The position numbers were made by a program, and so were the translations under genes. Below the pieces are notes generated by a model that saw nothing but the letters and a program-made list of their open reading frames with translations, searched no databases and was not told the origin of the DNA. 64,000 nucleotides of DNA from Micavibrio aeruginosavorus ARL-13 (GTDB lineage Bacteria; Pseudomonadota; Alphaproteobacteria; Micavibrionales; Micavibrionaceae), in the NCBI RefSeq assembly GCF_000226315.1, contig NC_016026.1, positions 1,054,001-1,118,000 of the forward strand, in the 5' to 3' direction. Shown piece after piece: positions 7,914 to 17,312 of the stretch. The first letter of the stretch is position 1. Every line of letters begins with the position of its first letter.

Positions 7914-8148
7914 GCCGGTATGAAACCATATTTAACGCCTACCGACAACAATATTTTTCATAATGTAAAAATCTGTCCCTGGGTCTTTGATAAGGGCCGG
8001 ATTTCTGCGGTTTTTCGTGCTAGTGCAGGGGCAGGGGCATTTTCGGGCTTATTAACCAATCAGGCGTGAAATCCCGGTATAGTGGGGTATATGGGCGCGC
8101 TTTACCCCATTCTTTTTAAACGCACTTTTCCGGATTTGTCCTGTATCA

Positions 8149-9062
8149 ATGACCGCATCGATTGACCCGACACAGACAGAAAACTCTGACTCACACATGC
8201 TGGCTCCGATTTTGGACCAGTATGCGGAATGGTTTGGCCGCGTTCTGCGCCACGCGTTTTACGTGCAGGCCGTCGGTCCGTTGAATGGCCCGCCGCCCGC
8301 CAGTTTTAACGAATGGGTGGCCCAGACCGATCCCGATATGGCCGATGCCATGAACCGTCTGCACACCGATATGGAGACGGCGGCCCAAGCCGTGTTGATG
8401 GGCGCCCCCACACCGGATATGGCGGCCTTTGACGCATTTGTGCAGTTGTACGAGGAATTCGTGCTGCGGATTCACCGTCTGGAGCGTGACAGTTTGTTGC
8501 AGGATAGTGGTGTTGATCTGCTGACCGGTCTGCGATCGCGCAAGATGATGATGCCCGATCTGGACCGTGAAATGGAACGCCGTGCGCGGCGGGGGCAGCC
8601 GTTCTGTCTGGCGCTGGTGCGTATTGACCATTTCGAATCCATGCAAAAATCATTGGACAAGGCCGCGCTGGATCATGTTTTGCAGCGTGTTTCCGCGATG
8701 ATCAAAAAAACCATTCGGTCTTTCGATGATGCGTATCGACTGGACAATGGTGAATTTATGATGAGCCTCAAACAGGCGGACAGCGCCGGTGGGGCCGCGG
8801 GTATCAACCGTCTGCGCCGTTTCATGGAAGAAGAAGATTTGCGCGTACCGATGAAGGGCCGGAATGTCAGTGTGACTTTGTCCTGTTGCGTGGGTGAACC
8901 ACAACCGGGTGATGATTTGAATGCGTTGATGGACCACATGCGGGATGATCTGGAACGGTTCGGGACGGAACGCAACACGGCCGTTGAATATGTTGATATC
9001 AGTCCGCTGGAACGCTTCGTCCACGCAATGGATGAACCCAAGGGTGATGGCGAGGGACGTTG

Positions 9063-9063
<1 letters not shown>
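8149..9063 (+). CDS. GGDEF-domain protein with degenerate active site
   Basis: A 304-residue protein. Residues 1-120 form a helical N-terminal region (LDQYAEWFGRVLRHAF, LYEEFVLRIHRLERD). The GGDEF domain starts at DLLTGLRSRK and runs to about residue 280. The signature RYGGDEF is replaced by RLDNGEF, so the metal and GTP contacts needed for diguanylate cyclase activity are probably lost and it may be a c-di-GMP or GTP sensor or an inactive scaffold. Its stop overlaps the start of a PAS histidine kinase (TGATG), so the two proteins are probably made together and work in one signalling route. Confidence 0.85.
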
Positions 9064-10616
<1,553 letters not shown>

Positions 10617-10689
10617 ACCTGTTGCGCCGCAGCGGTGAGGGGCCTAAACTGCTCCTCAACCACAGGATTTATGCAGGAGGGATTGAGGT

Positions 10690-11136
10690 ATGAGCCATCA
10701 CGAACATCATAAAGGCTCCCGCTCTCTGGAAGAGCGCTGCGCCGCCGCCGGGTTGAAAATGACCGGGCAACGCAAGGTTATTCTGAAAGTGCTGGACGAC
10801 GCCGAAGATCATCCGTCGGTCGAGGTCGTCTATGACCGCGCCCGCGCCATCGACCCGTCGATCAGCATGGCCACCGTGTACCGCACGCTGAACCTGCTGG
10901 ATGAATTGGAATTGGTGACGCGTCACGATTTCAACGAAAAATTCTCCCGCTACGAAGTCAACATGGATCATCACCACCATTTGATTGATGTCGAAAGCGG
11001 CGAGGTGATTGAGTTTCAGAACGACGAAATTGAGGCTATGAAGCGCGATATCGCCGAAAAACTGGGCTATGAACTGGTTGAATGCCGTTTGGAACTGTAT
11101 GGCCGGAAAATCAAAAAAACCGGGTCCATGAATTAA
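10690..11136 (+). CDS. Fur-family metal-responsive regulator
   Basis: A 148-residue winged-helix regulator. The DNA-binding part contains GLKMTGQRKVILKVL and SMATVYRTLNLLDELELV. The dimerisation part has the metal-site cluster DHHHH and a conserved GEVIEFQNDEIEAM. The cysteine pair (CxxC) of the structural zinc site of gamma-proteobacterial Fur is absent, as usual in the alphaproteobacterial Fur/Mur group. Whether it senses iron, manganese or haem cannot be decided here. The N-terminus is His-rich (MSHHEHHKG). A GCAGGAGGG ribosome binding site precedes the start. The stop is two bases before the DUF1491 gene. Confidence 0.9.
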   Translation: MSHHEHHKGSRSLEERCAAAGLKMTGQRKVILKVLDDAEDHPSVEVVYDRARAIDPSISMATVYRTLNLLDELELVTRHDFNEKFSRYEVNMDHHHHLIDVESGEVIEFQNDEIEAMKRDIAEKLGYELVECRLELYGRKIKKTGSMN

Positions 11137-11138
11137 GC

Positions 11139-11477
11139 ATGGCCGACGACCGCCTTCCGACCTGGCTCTATCTCGAAGGCCATTTGAAAACGCTGGACCA
11201 ACAGGCGGTCTATTACTACATCCACCAGCGTGGGGCCCCGGCTTCGGGGCTGATCCTCCTGAAAATCAATCCCTTGGACGGTACGGCCCTGCTCATGACC
11301 CAGCAACGGGATCTGGACGGGGTGATGGGCTGGATGCGCCTGATGAAGGGCGAAGCCGTGCCGGATGCCGAGGCGGACGCCTATATCCGCCGGGCCATGG
11401 ACCGTGACCCTGACCTCTGGGTCATTGAAATTGAGGACAAAAATAAGAAAAATCCCTTTGAAGGAAAGGTCTTTTGA
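11139..11477 (+). CDS. DUF1491 family protein
   Basis: A 112-residue protein from ATG 11139 (MADDRLPTWLYLEGHLKTLD), two bases after the fur-family stop, so co-transcribed. It contains the DUF1491 features YYIHQRGAPASGLILLKI, then LMTQQRDLDGVMGWMR, and a C-terminal acidic PDLWVIEIED. The family is almost confined to alphaproteobacteria and has no known function. The position next to a Fur-type regulator is the only context clue. Confidence 0.85.
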   Translation: MADDRLPTWLYLEGHLKTLDQQAVYYYIHQRGAPASGLILLKINPLDGTALLMTQQRDLDGVMGWMRLMKGEAVPDAEADAYIRRAMDRDPDLWVIEIEDKNKKNPFEGKVF

Positions 11478-11539
11478 GGGTATTGTGCCGTTCGCCGCAA
11501 CGCACAATAACTTGATTAAGATTAAGAGGTCCCGTTTCC

Positions 11540-12079
11540 ATGTTCCTGTCCAAAATCTCCGTTGGTCCGAATGCCCCGGAAGAAATCCATGTCGTTATCG
11601 AAAACCCGCTGGGCGGTGTTCCGGTGAAATACGAACTGGATAAGGAAAGCGGCATGATGTTCGTGGACCGCTTCCTGCACACGGCCATGTACTATCCTGG
11701 CAACTACGGTTTTATCCCGCACACGCTGTCGGGCGATGGCGACCCGGTCGATGTGATGGTCATTGGCCGCACGCCGGTTATGCCGGGCGCGGTCATGGTA
11801 TGTCGTCCGGTTGGCGTGATGCTGATGGAAGACAATAATGGCCAGGATGAAAAAATCATCGCCGTGCCGGTGCCGAAACTGCACCCGTATCACGACAACA
11901 TTGAAGACTTAACAGACATTCGCCCGATCCTGCGCGAACAGATCGAACATTTCTTCGCGCATTATAAGGATCTGGAGCCCGGCAAATGGGTGAAAACCAA
12001 CGGTTGGGGCGATGCCGAAATGGCGAAGAAAATGATCGTCGAAGGCATCGAGCGCGCGAAGAAAGACAAAGCCGCTTAA
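11540..12079 (+). CDS. ppa: Inorganic pyrophosphatase (family I)
   Basis: A 179-residue soluble enzyme hydrolysing PPi to two phosphates, which drives biosynthetic reactions in the cytosol. Family I features visible are the substrate-binding KYELDKESG, the YPGNYGFIP segment, and the metal-binding signature DGDPVDVMV with its three aspartates. Further on is EDLTDIRPILREQIEHFF. The length is typical of bacterial hexameric enzymes. AAGAGGT lies about 8 bases upstream of the ATG. A palindromic repeat follows directly and may act as a terminator. Confidence 0.97.
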   Translation: MFLSKISVGPNAPEEIHVVIENPLGGVPVKYELDKESGMMFVDRFLHTAMYYPGNYGFIPHTLSGDGDPVDVMVIGRTPVMPGAVMVCRPVGVMLMEDNNGQDEKIIAVPVPKLHPYHDNIEDLTDIRPILREQIEHFFAHYKDLEPGKWVKTNGWGDAEMAKKMIVEGIERAKKDKAA

Positions 12080-12093
12080 ATATTTCTGTTACC

Positions 12094-12158
12094 GTCATAC
12101 CGGCGAAGGCCGGTATCCATACAATCTATCCTATGGACCCCGGCCTTCGCCGGGGTGC
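12094..12158. repeat. Palindromic intergenic repeat, class A (variant)
   Basis: Two hairpins in one element: ACCGGCGAAGGCCGGT and CCCCGGCCTTCGCCGGGG, with outer ends GTCAT/(G)GTG. It is a diverged copy of the elements at 25543-25610 and 38071-38138 and lies between the convergent ppa and DUF1304 genes. Confidence 0.85.
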
Positions 12159-12171
12159 CGGTTTTGTGGGG

Positions 12172-12537
12172 TTAGGCGAAAAACAGCAATGCCAGCGTCA
12201 CAAGCGCAGGCAGTCCCTGAATAAAGAAGATCCGCCGGTTCACCGAATACCCGCCATACGCCCCGGCCACGGCCACACAGGTCAGGAAGAACAGGGCGAT
12301 TTGATGCCCGGTTTCCGGTATGGGGTGCGCTACCGCCCAAATTAACCCAGCCGCCAGAAACGCGTTGTACAGGCCTTGGTTCGCGGCCAGCGTTGCGGTT
12401 TTGGCCGCAAAATCCGCATCCATCCGAAATGTTTTCCGCCCCAGAGGTTTGGTCCACAGGACCATCTCCAGCACGCAGAAATAAACGTGCAGGGCGGCGA
12501 TGATCAGGATCAGGGCGGTTGTCAGAAGGCTCATCAT
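12172..12537 (-). CDS. DUF1304 family membrane protein
   Basis: A 121-residue protein with four hydrophobic helices (about residues 5-25, 52-72, 80-98 and 103-120). The family signature is present: HVYFCVLEMVLWTKPLGRKT followed later by LAANQGLYNAFLAAGLIW. DUF1304 proteins are small inner-membrane proteins of unknown function found in many bacteria. The gene is isolated and convergent with ppa. Start ATG 12537 was chosen; a second in-frame ATG is the next codon. Confidence 0.88.
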   Translation of the reverse strand: MMSLLTTALILIIAALHVYFCVLEMVLWTKPLGRKTFRMDADFAAKTATLAANQGLYNAFLAAGLIWAVAHPIPETGHQIALFFLTCVAVAGAYGGYSVNRRIFFIQGLPALVTLALLFFA

Positions 12538-12591
12538 GTGGGGATTCTAGCATGGGCCTTATCATCCGTCACCCTGACGCATGAAGATATT

Positions 12592-12769
12592 CCCTCTCCC
12601 ATGGGGAGAGGGCTAGGGTGAGGGGGTATGGTGACTGTGAGGAAGCGCGGTGTTTGATCCTGATCCATTCAAACCCCTCACCCTGCTGCGGCTAAGGGCT
12701 TTCACCCTAAGCCTTCACAGCCCTCTCCCTTTGGGAGAGGGGGCGGTCCGGCTTTCGCCGGAATGACGG
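12592..12769. repeat. Composite inverted-repeat element between DUF1304 and prfC
   Basis: CCCTCTCCC-atggGGAGAGGG followed by TAGGGTGAGGGG is answered by CCCCTCACCCT and CCCTCTCCC-tttGGGAGAGGG about 60-100 bases later, giving a large nested hairpin. A half-copy of the class A palindrome (CCGGCTTTCGCCGG with AATGACGG) is fused to its end at 12745-12769. The segment between the genes (12538-12828) holds no coding sequence that I can support. Confidence 0.8.
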
Positions 12770-12828
12770 ATGGAAAAAGGGGGCTGAAATCCTTGGCTTT
12801 TTCCCGTTCCAATGCTAAAAACCCCGCC

Positions 12829-14406
12829 ATGACCAGCTTGAAACAAGAAATAGACAGACGCCGCACTTTCGCGATCATCGCGCACCCGGACGCCGGTAAA
12901 ACGACGTTGACGGAAAAATTGCTGTTGTTCGGGGGCGCCATTCAGATGGCCGGCATGGTCAAGGCCAAGGGCGACCGCCGCCGCGCACGATCCGACTGGA
13001 TGAAAGTGGAACAGGAACGCGGTATTTCCGTCGCGTCATCCGTGATGACGTTCGACTATGCCGGGCATACATTCAACCTGCTGGATACGCCGGGCCACGA
13101 AGATTTCTCCGAAGATACATACCGCACGCTGTCCGCAGTGGACTCCGCCATTATGGTTCTGGACGCCGCCAAGGGTATTGAATCGCAGACATTGAAATTG
13201 TTCGAAGTCTGCCGCATGCGCGACATTCCAATCATCACCTTCATCAACAAACTGGACCGCGATGGGCAGGACCCGTTCGATCTGCTGGACGAAGTTGAAA
13301 ACCGCTTGGCGCTGGATGTTGTTCCGGCCAGTTGGCCAATCGGCATGGGCCGTGATTTCAAGGGCTGTTACGATCTGTTCAATGACACGCTGGTGCTGTT
13401 TGACCGCAGCAAGGGCGAGGAATTGCTGGCCAGTATTGAATGTTCCGGCCTTGATGACCCGAAACTGGATCAATTGCTGCCCGCCGACCAATTGGCGAAA
13501 TTGCGTGAAGATGTTGAAATGATCCGCGGTGTGTACCCGGCATTCAACCACCAATCCTATCTGGAAGGGCACATGACGCCGGTGTTCTTCGGTTCCGCCG
13601 TCAACAATTTCGGTGTACGCGAATTGTTGCAGGGGATCGGGAAATACGCGCCCAGCCCGCGTCCGACGAAGACATTGCAACGGGAAATCACGCCGGATGA
13701 AAACAAGGTGACCGCCTTCGTTTTCAAAATTCAGGCCAACATGGACCCGAAACACCGCGACCGGATTGCCTTCGCGCGCATCTGCTCCGGCAAGTTTAAA
13801 AAGGGCATGAAACTTCTGCATGTCCGTCATGGCAAACAGCTGGTCATCCATAACCCGCTGATGTTCTTTGCCCAGGACCGCGAAACGGTGGAAGAAGCCT
13901 TCGCCGGCGACATTATCGGCATCCCGAACCATGGCAATATGCGCATTGGCGATGCCCTGACCGAAGGCGAAACGCTGACGTTTACCGGCATTCCCAGCTT
14001 CGCGCCGGAATTGCTACAACGGGCGCGGGCCGATGACCCGTTGAAGGCCAAGCATTTGTCCGCTGCGCTGGAACAACTGGCGGAAGAGGGCGTGGCCCGT
14101 ATTTTCAAACCCTCCATCGACCCGAACTGGATCGTTGGTGTTGTGGGTTCGTTGCAGTTCGATGTTCTGATGGACCGTATCCGCAGCGAATACAACATTC
14201 CGGTGAAATTCGAACAGGTTGAAGTCTACGCCGCCCGCTGGGTCAGTTGTGATGATCCCGCCGAGATGAAAAAATTCGTCGATACGATGGGCAGCGCCGT
14301 GGCCAACGACCATGACGGCGACCCGGTCTTCTTGGCCCGTAACTCATGGCACCTGAACGATACGAAGGACAAGTTCCCGAAGATCCAATTCAGTGCGACG
14401 AAATAA
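12829..14406 (+). CDS. prfC: Peptide chain release factor 3
   Basis: A 525-residue GTPase that recycles RF1/RF2 from the ribosome after termination. G1 AHPDAGKTTLTEKLL, G2 region QERGISVASSVM, G3 DTPGHEDFSEDTYRTL and G4 NKLDRDG are all present, followed by the elongation-factor-like domain II and the RF3-specific C-terminal domain (VGVVGSLQFDVL). The length is close to the E. coli protein. ATG 12829 gives the canonical N-terminus MTSLKQEIDRRRTFAIIAHP; the frame is open for 22 codons upstream, but those run into the intergenic repeat. It is monocistronic, with a terminator directly after. Confidence 0.97.
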   Translation: MTSLKQEIDRRRTFAIIAHPDAGKTTLTEKLLLFGGAIQMAGMVKAKGDRRRARSDWMKVEQERGISVASSVMTFDYAGHTFNLLDTPGHEDFSEDTYRTLSAVDSAIMVLDAAKGIESQTLKLFEVCRMRDIPIITFINKLDRDGQDPFDLLDEVENRLALDVVPASWPIGMGRDFKGCYDLFNDTLVLFDRSKGEELLASIECSGLDDPKLDQLLPADQLAKLREDVEMIRGVYPAFNHQSYLEGHMTPVFFGSAVNNFGVRELLQGIGKYAPSPRPTKTLQREITPDENKVTAFVFKIQANMDPKHRDRIAFARICSGKFKKGMKLLHVRHGKQLVIHNPLMFFAQDRETVEEAFAGDIIGIPNHGNMRIGDALTEGETLTFTGIPSFAPELLQRARADDPLKAKHLSAALEQLAEEGVARIFKPSIDPNWIVGVVGSLQFDVLMDRIRSEYNIPVKFEQVEVYAARWVSCDDPAEMKKFVDTMGSAVANDHDGDPVFLARNSWHLNDTKDKFPKIQFSATK

Positions 14407-14412
14407 AGATAC

Positions 14413-14438
14413 AAAAACCCGCCGAAGCGGGGTTTTTT
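14413..14438. terminator. Intrinsic terminator of prfC (also faces the minus-strand gene)
   Basis: AAAAACCCGC-CGAA-GCGGGGTTTTTT with A/T runs on both sides, between the convergent prfC and the gene ending at 14444. Confidence 0.88.
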
Positions 14439-14443
14439 ATTGA

Positions 14444-15211
14444 TTACGCCGGGTTCAGGCCGAAGCGCAAAGCTTTATAAACCTTGGCAATCGTCGGGTG
14501 GTTGTTCATGAACTCAATCTTGCGGTCCTGATTGCCATACGCAAACCCGTAATATTCGTGTTTGATAATCTCGTTCAGGTTGTGGCGCGTGCCGTTGGGT
14601 TCGGCGTGCGGCAGGATGTGAATTTCGCGTTCAATGACGGATGCGCCGCTGATCAATCCGCAATCCATAAAAATCGAGAACCCTTGCGCGGAGGTCGCGG
14701 CGGACAATACGCCGCGAATCTGGCTTTGCAGGGCCCACATTTCCTGTTCGTCTTGTTCGCGCCAGCATCCGGTGAATCCGGCTTGTCCAGTGCTGGTAAT
14801 AACCATGTGGTTTGGCACAACCGCATCTTTGGCCGCTTCGCGGTAGCACCGGGCATTCTGGCCAAAGGTGCAAATTAATTCGCGTTTTTTGTTTTCGGGC
14901 ATAAAGCCTTTCAACGGGCCGTACATATCGGCCTTCACTGCGTCAACAAACGTCGTGCCGGGCAAACGTTTGTTCATGTCGACGACGTTTACGCGCACGG
15001 TGGGTTCGCTTTGTCCGGCGGCGGCTCCATCAACGGCGGAAATCAGAATGCGCGAGGAATCACCTTCGAAATACAGATCATCGCGGATGCGCATGGCGCG
15101 GGCCCACAAATCGGCTTCAGCCCGGGGTGAAACCTGATCCAGCCGCGTAATGTTCGGGTTCGCAAGGGTCACAAAAGAATGACCGTTGAAATGTTTTTTC
15201 AGTTTGCCCAT
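14444..15211 (-). CDS. Unknown protein, 255 residues
   Basis: A predicted soluble protein without signal peptide, beginning MGKLKKHFNGHSFVTLANPN. It contains a strand-rich centre (RILISAVDG, TVRVNVVDMNKRLPG) and several cysteines (LICTFGQNARCYRE, TGCWREQ, FMDCG). I recognise no family or catalytic motif. It is monocistronic, convergent with prfC and divergent from the Ntn-hydrolase-like gene at 15369. The 157-base divergent region between the two would hold both promoters. Confidence 0.7.
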   Translation of the reverse strand: MGKLKKHFNGHSFVTLANPNITRLDQVSPRAEADLWARAMRIRDDLYFEGDSSRILISAVDGAAAGQSEPTVRVNVVDMNKRLPGTTFVDAVKADMYGPLKGFMPENKKRELICTFGQNARCYREAAKDAVVPNHMVITSTGQAGFTGCWREQDEQEMWALQSQIRGVLSAATSAQGFSIFMDCGLISGASVIEREIHILPHAEPNGTRHNLNEIIKHEYYGFAYGNQDRKIEFMNNHPTIAKVYKALRFGLNPA

Positions 15212-15368
15212 GCCCGTTGTCCTGTTCTTGGTGATTTGAATTGCGGGGTGGTTATAGCGCGGGGAGGGCGTTCAGGTCAAAATTGACAATGCTGCATCGC
15301 AACATGCTTTACACCCTCCGGAGTCCCGTTATAGTCCGTCCCGTATTTGCACAGGGCCGGGGGATAAC

Positions 15369-16358
15369 ATGCTGCCAGAGATTCCAGTTGTACGTGATGC
15401 GGACACGCCGTTTGGTCTGTTTTACCGGGACCCGGAACGGACGCGGACATTGGTTGAAATGTGCCGGAAATTTTATGGCGGCACCATGCTGGATGCGGCT
15501 GGCTATGCTGCGCGTCGGTGGTGGGAACACAATCGTTATGAACCTTATGGGGATGAAGTGGCCAGCGTTGCCCGGCTGCTGGGCGATGATGCCGTTTATG
15601 CGTTGAACCTGTCCTATGAATGGGGGTGCACCACCGCTTTTAATAAAACCGCATCATCCAAAACGCAGGGTGTGACCATGTTTCGCGCGATGGATTGGGC
15701 GCTGGACGGTCTGGGGGACAAGCTGGTCCTGGCCCGCATGGTTGGTGGCGCAGGTTTGTATTGGGCGATGACGTACCCCGGCTATATCGGTGTGTTACAA
15801 GGCATGGCCCCCAAACGCTTTTCGCTGGCCATCAATCAGGCGCCGGCCCCTGATCGTGGGTTGGGGCGTGTTTTCAATCTGGCGGCGGATAAAATCGCAA
15901 CGTACCGCAGTGGCAATATACCACCCTCATTTCTGCTGCGCCGTGTATTCGAGCAATGCACGACGTTCAACGATGCTGTGAACATGCTGTGCACAACGCC
16001 AATCTCCACGCCGGCTATTTTCTCAATTGTCGGTGTTCATGCCCGTGATCATTGCATTATTGAACGCAGCCGGACCCGTGCTGTTCCGCATTACAACACG
16101 ATGTGTGTTGGCAATGAATGGCTGTTCCCCGGATGGAAGGGCGTTGCCAACCAAACGGACAGCAAAGCCCGTGTGGTACAAATGGTATCAGGGCTCGGGT
16201 CGTATAAAGGGCAGTTTGACTGGCTGAATGTGCCTGTTTTGTGTGATCGCACGCGTTTGGCGTTTGAGGCCAACGCCCGCACCGGGCAATTGGTGGTCCA
16301 GGGATTTGAGGGCGGCCAGGCCGTCACGCGGCCCCGGTATATCCATTGCATGTTGTAA
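15369..16358 (+). CDS. Acid ceramidase/NAAA-like Ntn hydrolase
   Basis: A 329-residue protein whose middle matches the cholylglycine-hydrolase/acid-ceramidase fold. The candidate nucleophile is Cys87 in YEWGCTTAF. FRAMDWAL (Arg106, Asp109) corresponds to the GRNMDFG motif. TYPGYIGVLQGMAPKRFSLA corresponds to the ceramidase segment GYVGMLTGFKPGLFSLT. CIIERSRTRA supplies the late Arg. The family cleaves the amide bond of N-acyl lipids and usually matures by autocleavage just before the Cys. Here the preceding residue is Gly and the ~86-residue N-terminal part resembles the alpha-subunit region. No signal peptide is evident. The substrate is unknown; N-acyl amino acids, ceramide-like lipids or penicillins are possible. 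Confidence 0.75.
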   Translation: MLPEIPVVRDADTPFGLFYRDPERTRTLVEMCRKFYGGTMLDAAGYAARRWWEHNRYEPYGDEVASVARLLGDDAVYALNLSYEWGCTTAFNKTASSKTQGVTMFRAMDWALDGLGDKLVLARMVGGAGLYWAMTYPGYIGVLQGMAPKRFSLAINQAPAPDRGLGRVFNLAADKIATYRSGNIPPSFLLRRVFEQCTTFNDAVNMLCTTPISTPAIFSIVGVHARDHCIIERSRTRAVPHYNTMCVGNEWLFPGWKGVANQTDSKARVVQMVSGLGSYKGQFDWLNVPVLCDRTRLAFEANARTGQLVVQGFEGGQAVTRPRYIHCML

Positions 16359-16361
16359 AGA

Positions 16362-16390
16362 AAAAGGGGCCGGAAAAACCGGCCCCTTTT
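16362..16390. terminator. Bidirectional intrinsic terminator
   Basis: AAAAGGGGCCGG-AAAAA-CCGGCCCCTTTT is a perfect 12-bp stem between the convergent Ntn-hydrolase gene and the small gene at 16408-16578. Confidence 0.93.
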
Positions 16391-16407
16391 AAATTCATCA
16401 TCCGCGT

Positions 16408-16578
16408 TTAGTGCCGGGCCGGAAAGCCGAAGCGGTTGCGCGGGGTGGAATCCGGTGTCGGGCTTTCCATCGCGGCGCGCGGCGGGGCGTACCCACGGGC
16501 GGCCAGTTCCAGAACTTGCAGTTCTTTCAGGCGTTGGCGGTCGGATTTGCTGAGATCGTTAAATTCGTTCGTTGGCAT
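16408..16578 (-). CDS. Small protein of 56 residues, unknown function
   Basis: A short frame read from ATG at 16578 to TAA at 16408. It starts MPTNEFNDLSKSDRQRLKEL, continues into an Ala/Pro-rich middle and ends RNRFGFPARH. AAGGGA lies about 11 bases upstream. The first half is a charged amphipathic helix and the second half is Pro-rich and basic. A strong terminator sits 18 bases beyond the stop, which supports a real transcription unit. No family is recognised. The 275 bases upstream hold no other gene that I can support. Confidence 0.6.
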   Translation of the reverse strand: MPTNEFNDLSKSDRQRLKELQVLELAARGYAPPRAAMESPTPDSTPRNRFGFPARH

Positions 16579-16742
16579 GGCTCTGGTTCCCTTGTGAAAT
16601 CGTCGTTTTTTGTGAAACGGAATTCTTGTTGTTTATTCTCTATTAATGACGCTGAAATGGTTAAAACGGGATTAAGGCGGGGCCATTTCGCGTCAAAATT
16701 ATGACGGCGGATCAAAATGTTATGCCGCGCCGCAAAATAATC

Positions 16743-16764
16743 CTATATAATTAGTACTATATAA
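16743..16764 (+). promoter_or_regulatory. AT-rich direct repeat upstream of the suf operon, candidate promoter/operator
   Basis: CTATATAA occurs at 16743-16750 and again at 16757-16764, a 14-base register, about 90 bases before the Rrf2-family start. It stands out from its surroundings and could be a -10 region or a binding site for the operon's own regulator. It does not match a textbook IscR box. Confidence 0.3.
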
Positions 16765-16853
16765 GTCCTGTATTGAGGGAAAAACCTTGAAAAACGGGAC
16801 AAAGACTGGCATTGAATGCGGACCTTATCAGTCCGATTTAGGGTTTTTGGGAA

Positions 16854-17306
16854 ATGATCCGTCTGTCGCGTTTTACCGATTATGCCGTTTTGATGCTGGC
16901 CGAACTGGCCCGCGATGAATCCGCGCGCGCATCGGCGGCCGATCTGGCCACGCGCACCAATCTGGCCGAACCAACCGTGGCGAAGATTTTGAAAATTTTG
17001 AACCGCGCCGGGTTGGTCGTGTCCACACGCGGCGCAACGGGTGGATATATGATTGCGCGGCCTGCGCATGACATGACCGTGGCCGATATTATCTCGGCGG
17101 TGGAAGGGCCCGTGGCCATCACCGCTTGCGCCGACGGGCATGACGATGATTGTTCATTGTCCGGCGTGTGCGCCATGAATGGCCGTTGGGGCGAGGTGAA
17201 CGCCGCCGTGCGTGGCGCGCTGGAATCCGTCACGTTGGCCGACATGATGAATAAGAAAATTGTTGCGCAGGCCGCAATGCCCGCCCGCGAACAGGTTATG
17301 GAGTAA
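16854..17306 (+). CDS. Rrf2-family SUF regulator (IscR/SufR-like, Fe-S sensing)
   Basis: A 150-residue winged-helix protein beginning MIRLSRFTDYAVLMLAELAR, with the DNA-recognition segment ADLATRTNLAEPTVAKILKI and the wing RGATGGYMIAR. Cys92, Cys100 and Cys106 (spacing ACADGHDDDCSLSGVC) are placed as the Fe-S ligands of IscR/SufR-type proteins. It is the first gene of the suf operon, 6 bases before sufB. The established model for the family is repression of the operon when holo and relief when the cluster is lost. Confidence 0.92.
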   Translation: MIRLSRFTDYAVLMLAELARDESARASAADLATRTNLAEPTVAKILKILNRAGLVVSTRGATGGYMIARPAHDMTVADIISAVEGPVAITACADGHDDDCSLSGVCAMNGRWGEVNAAVRGALESVTLADMMNKKIVAQAAMPAREQVME

Positions 17307-17312
17307 GTAACA

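Noticed and set aside
12094-12769. CRISPR array formed by the palindromic repeats
   Set aside because: The repeats are few, unevenly spaced, two-hairpin elements without regular spacers, and no cas gene is present.
16743-16764. Canonical IscR operator upstream of the suf operon
   Set aside because: The AT-rich direct repeat does not match the known IscR type 1 or type 2 consensus; kept only as a low-confidence promoter/operator candidate.
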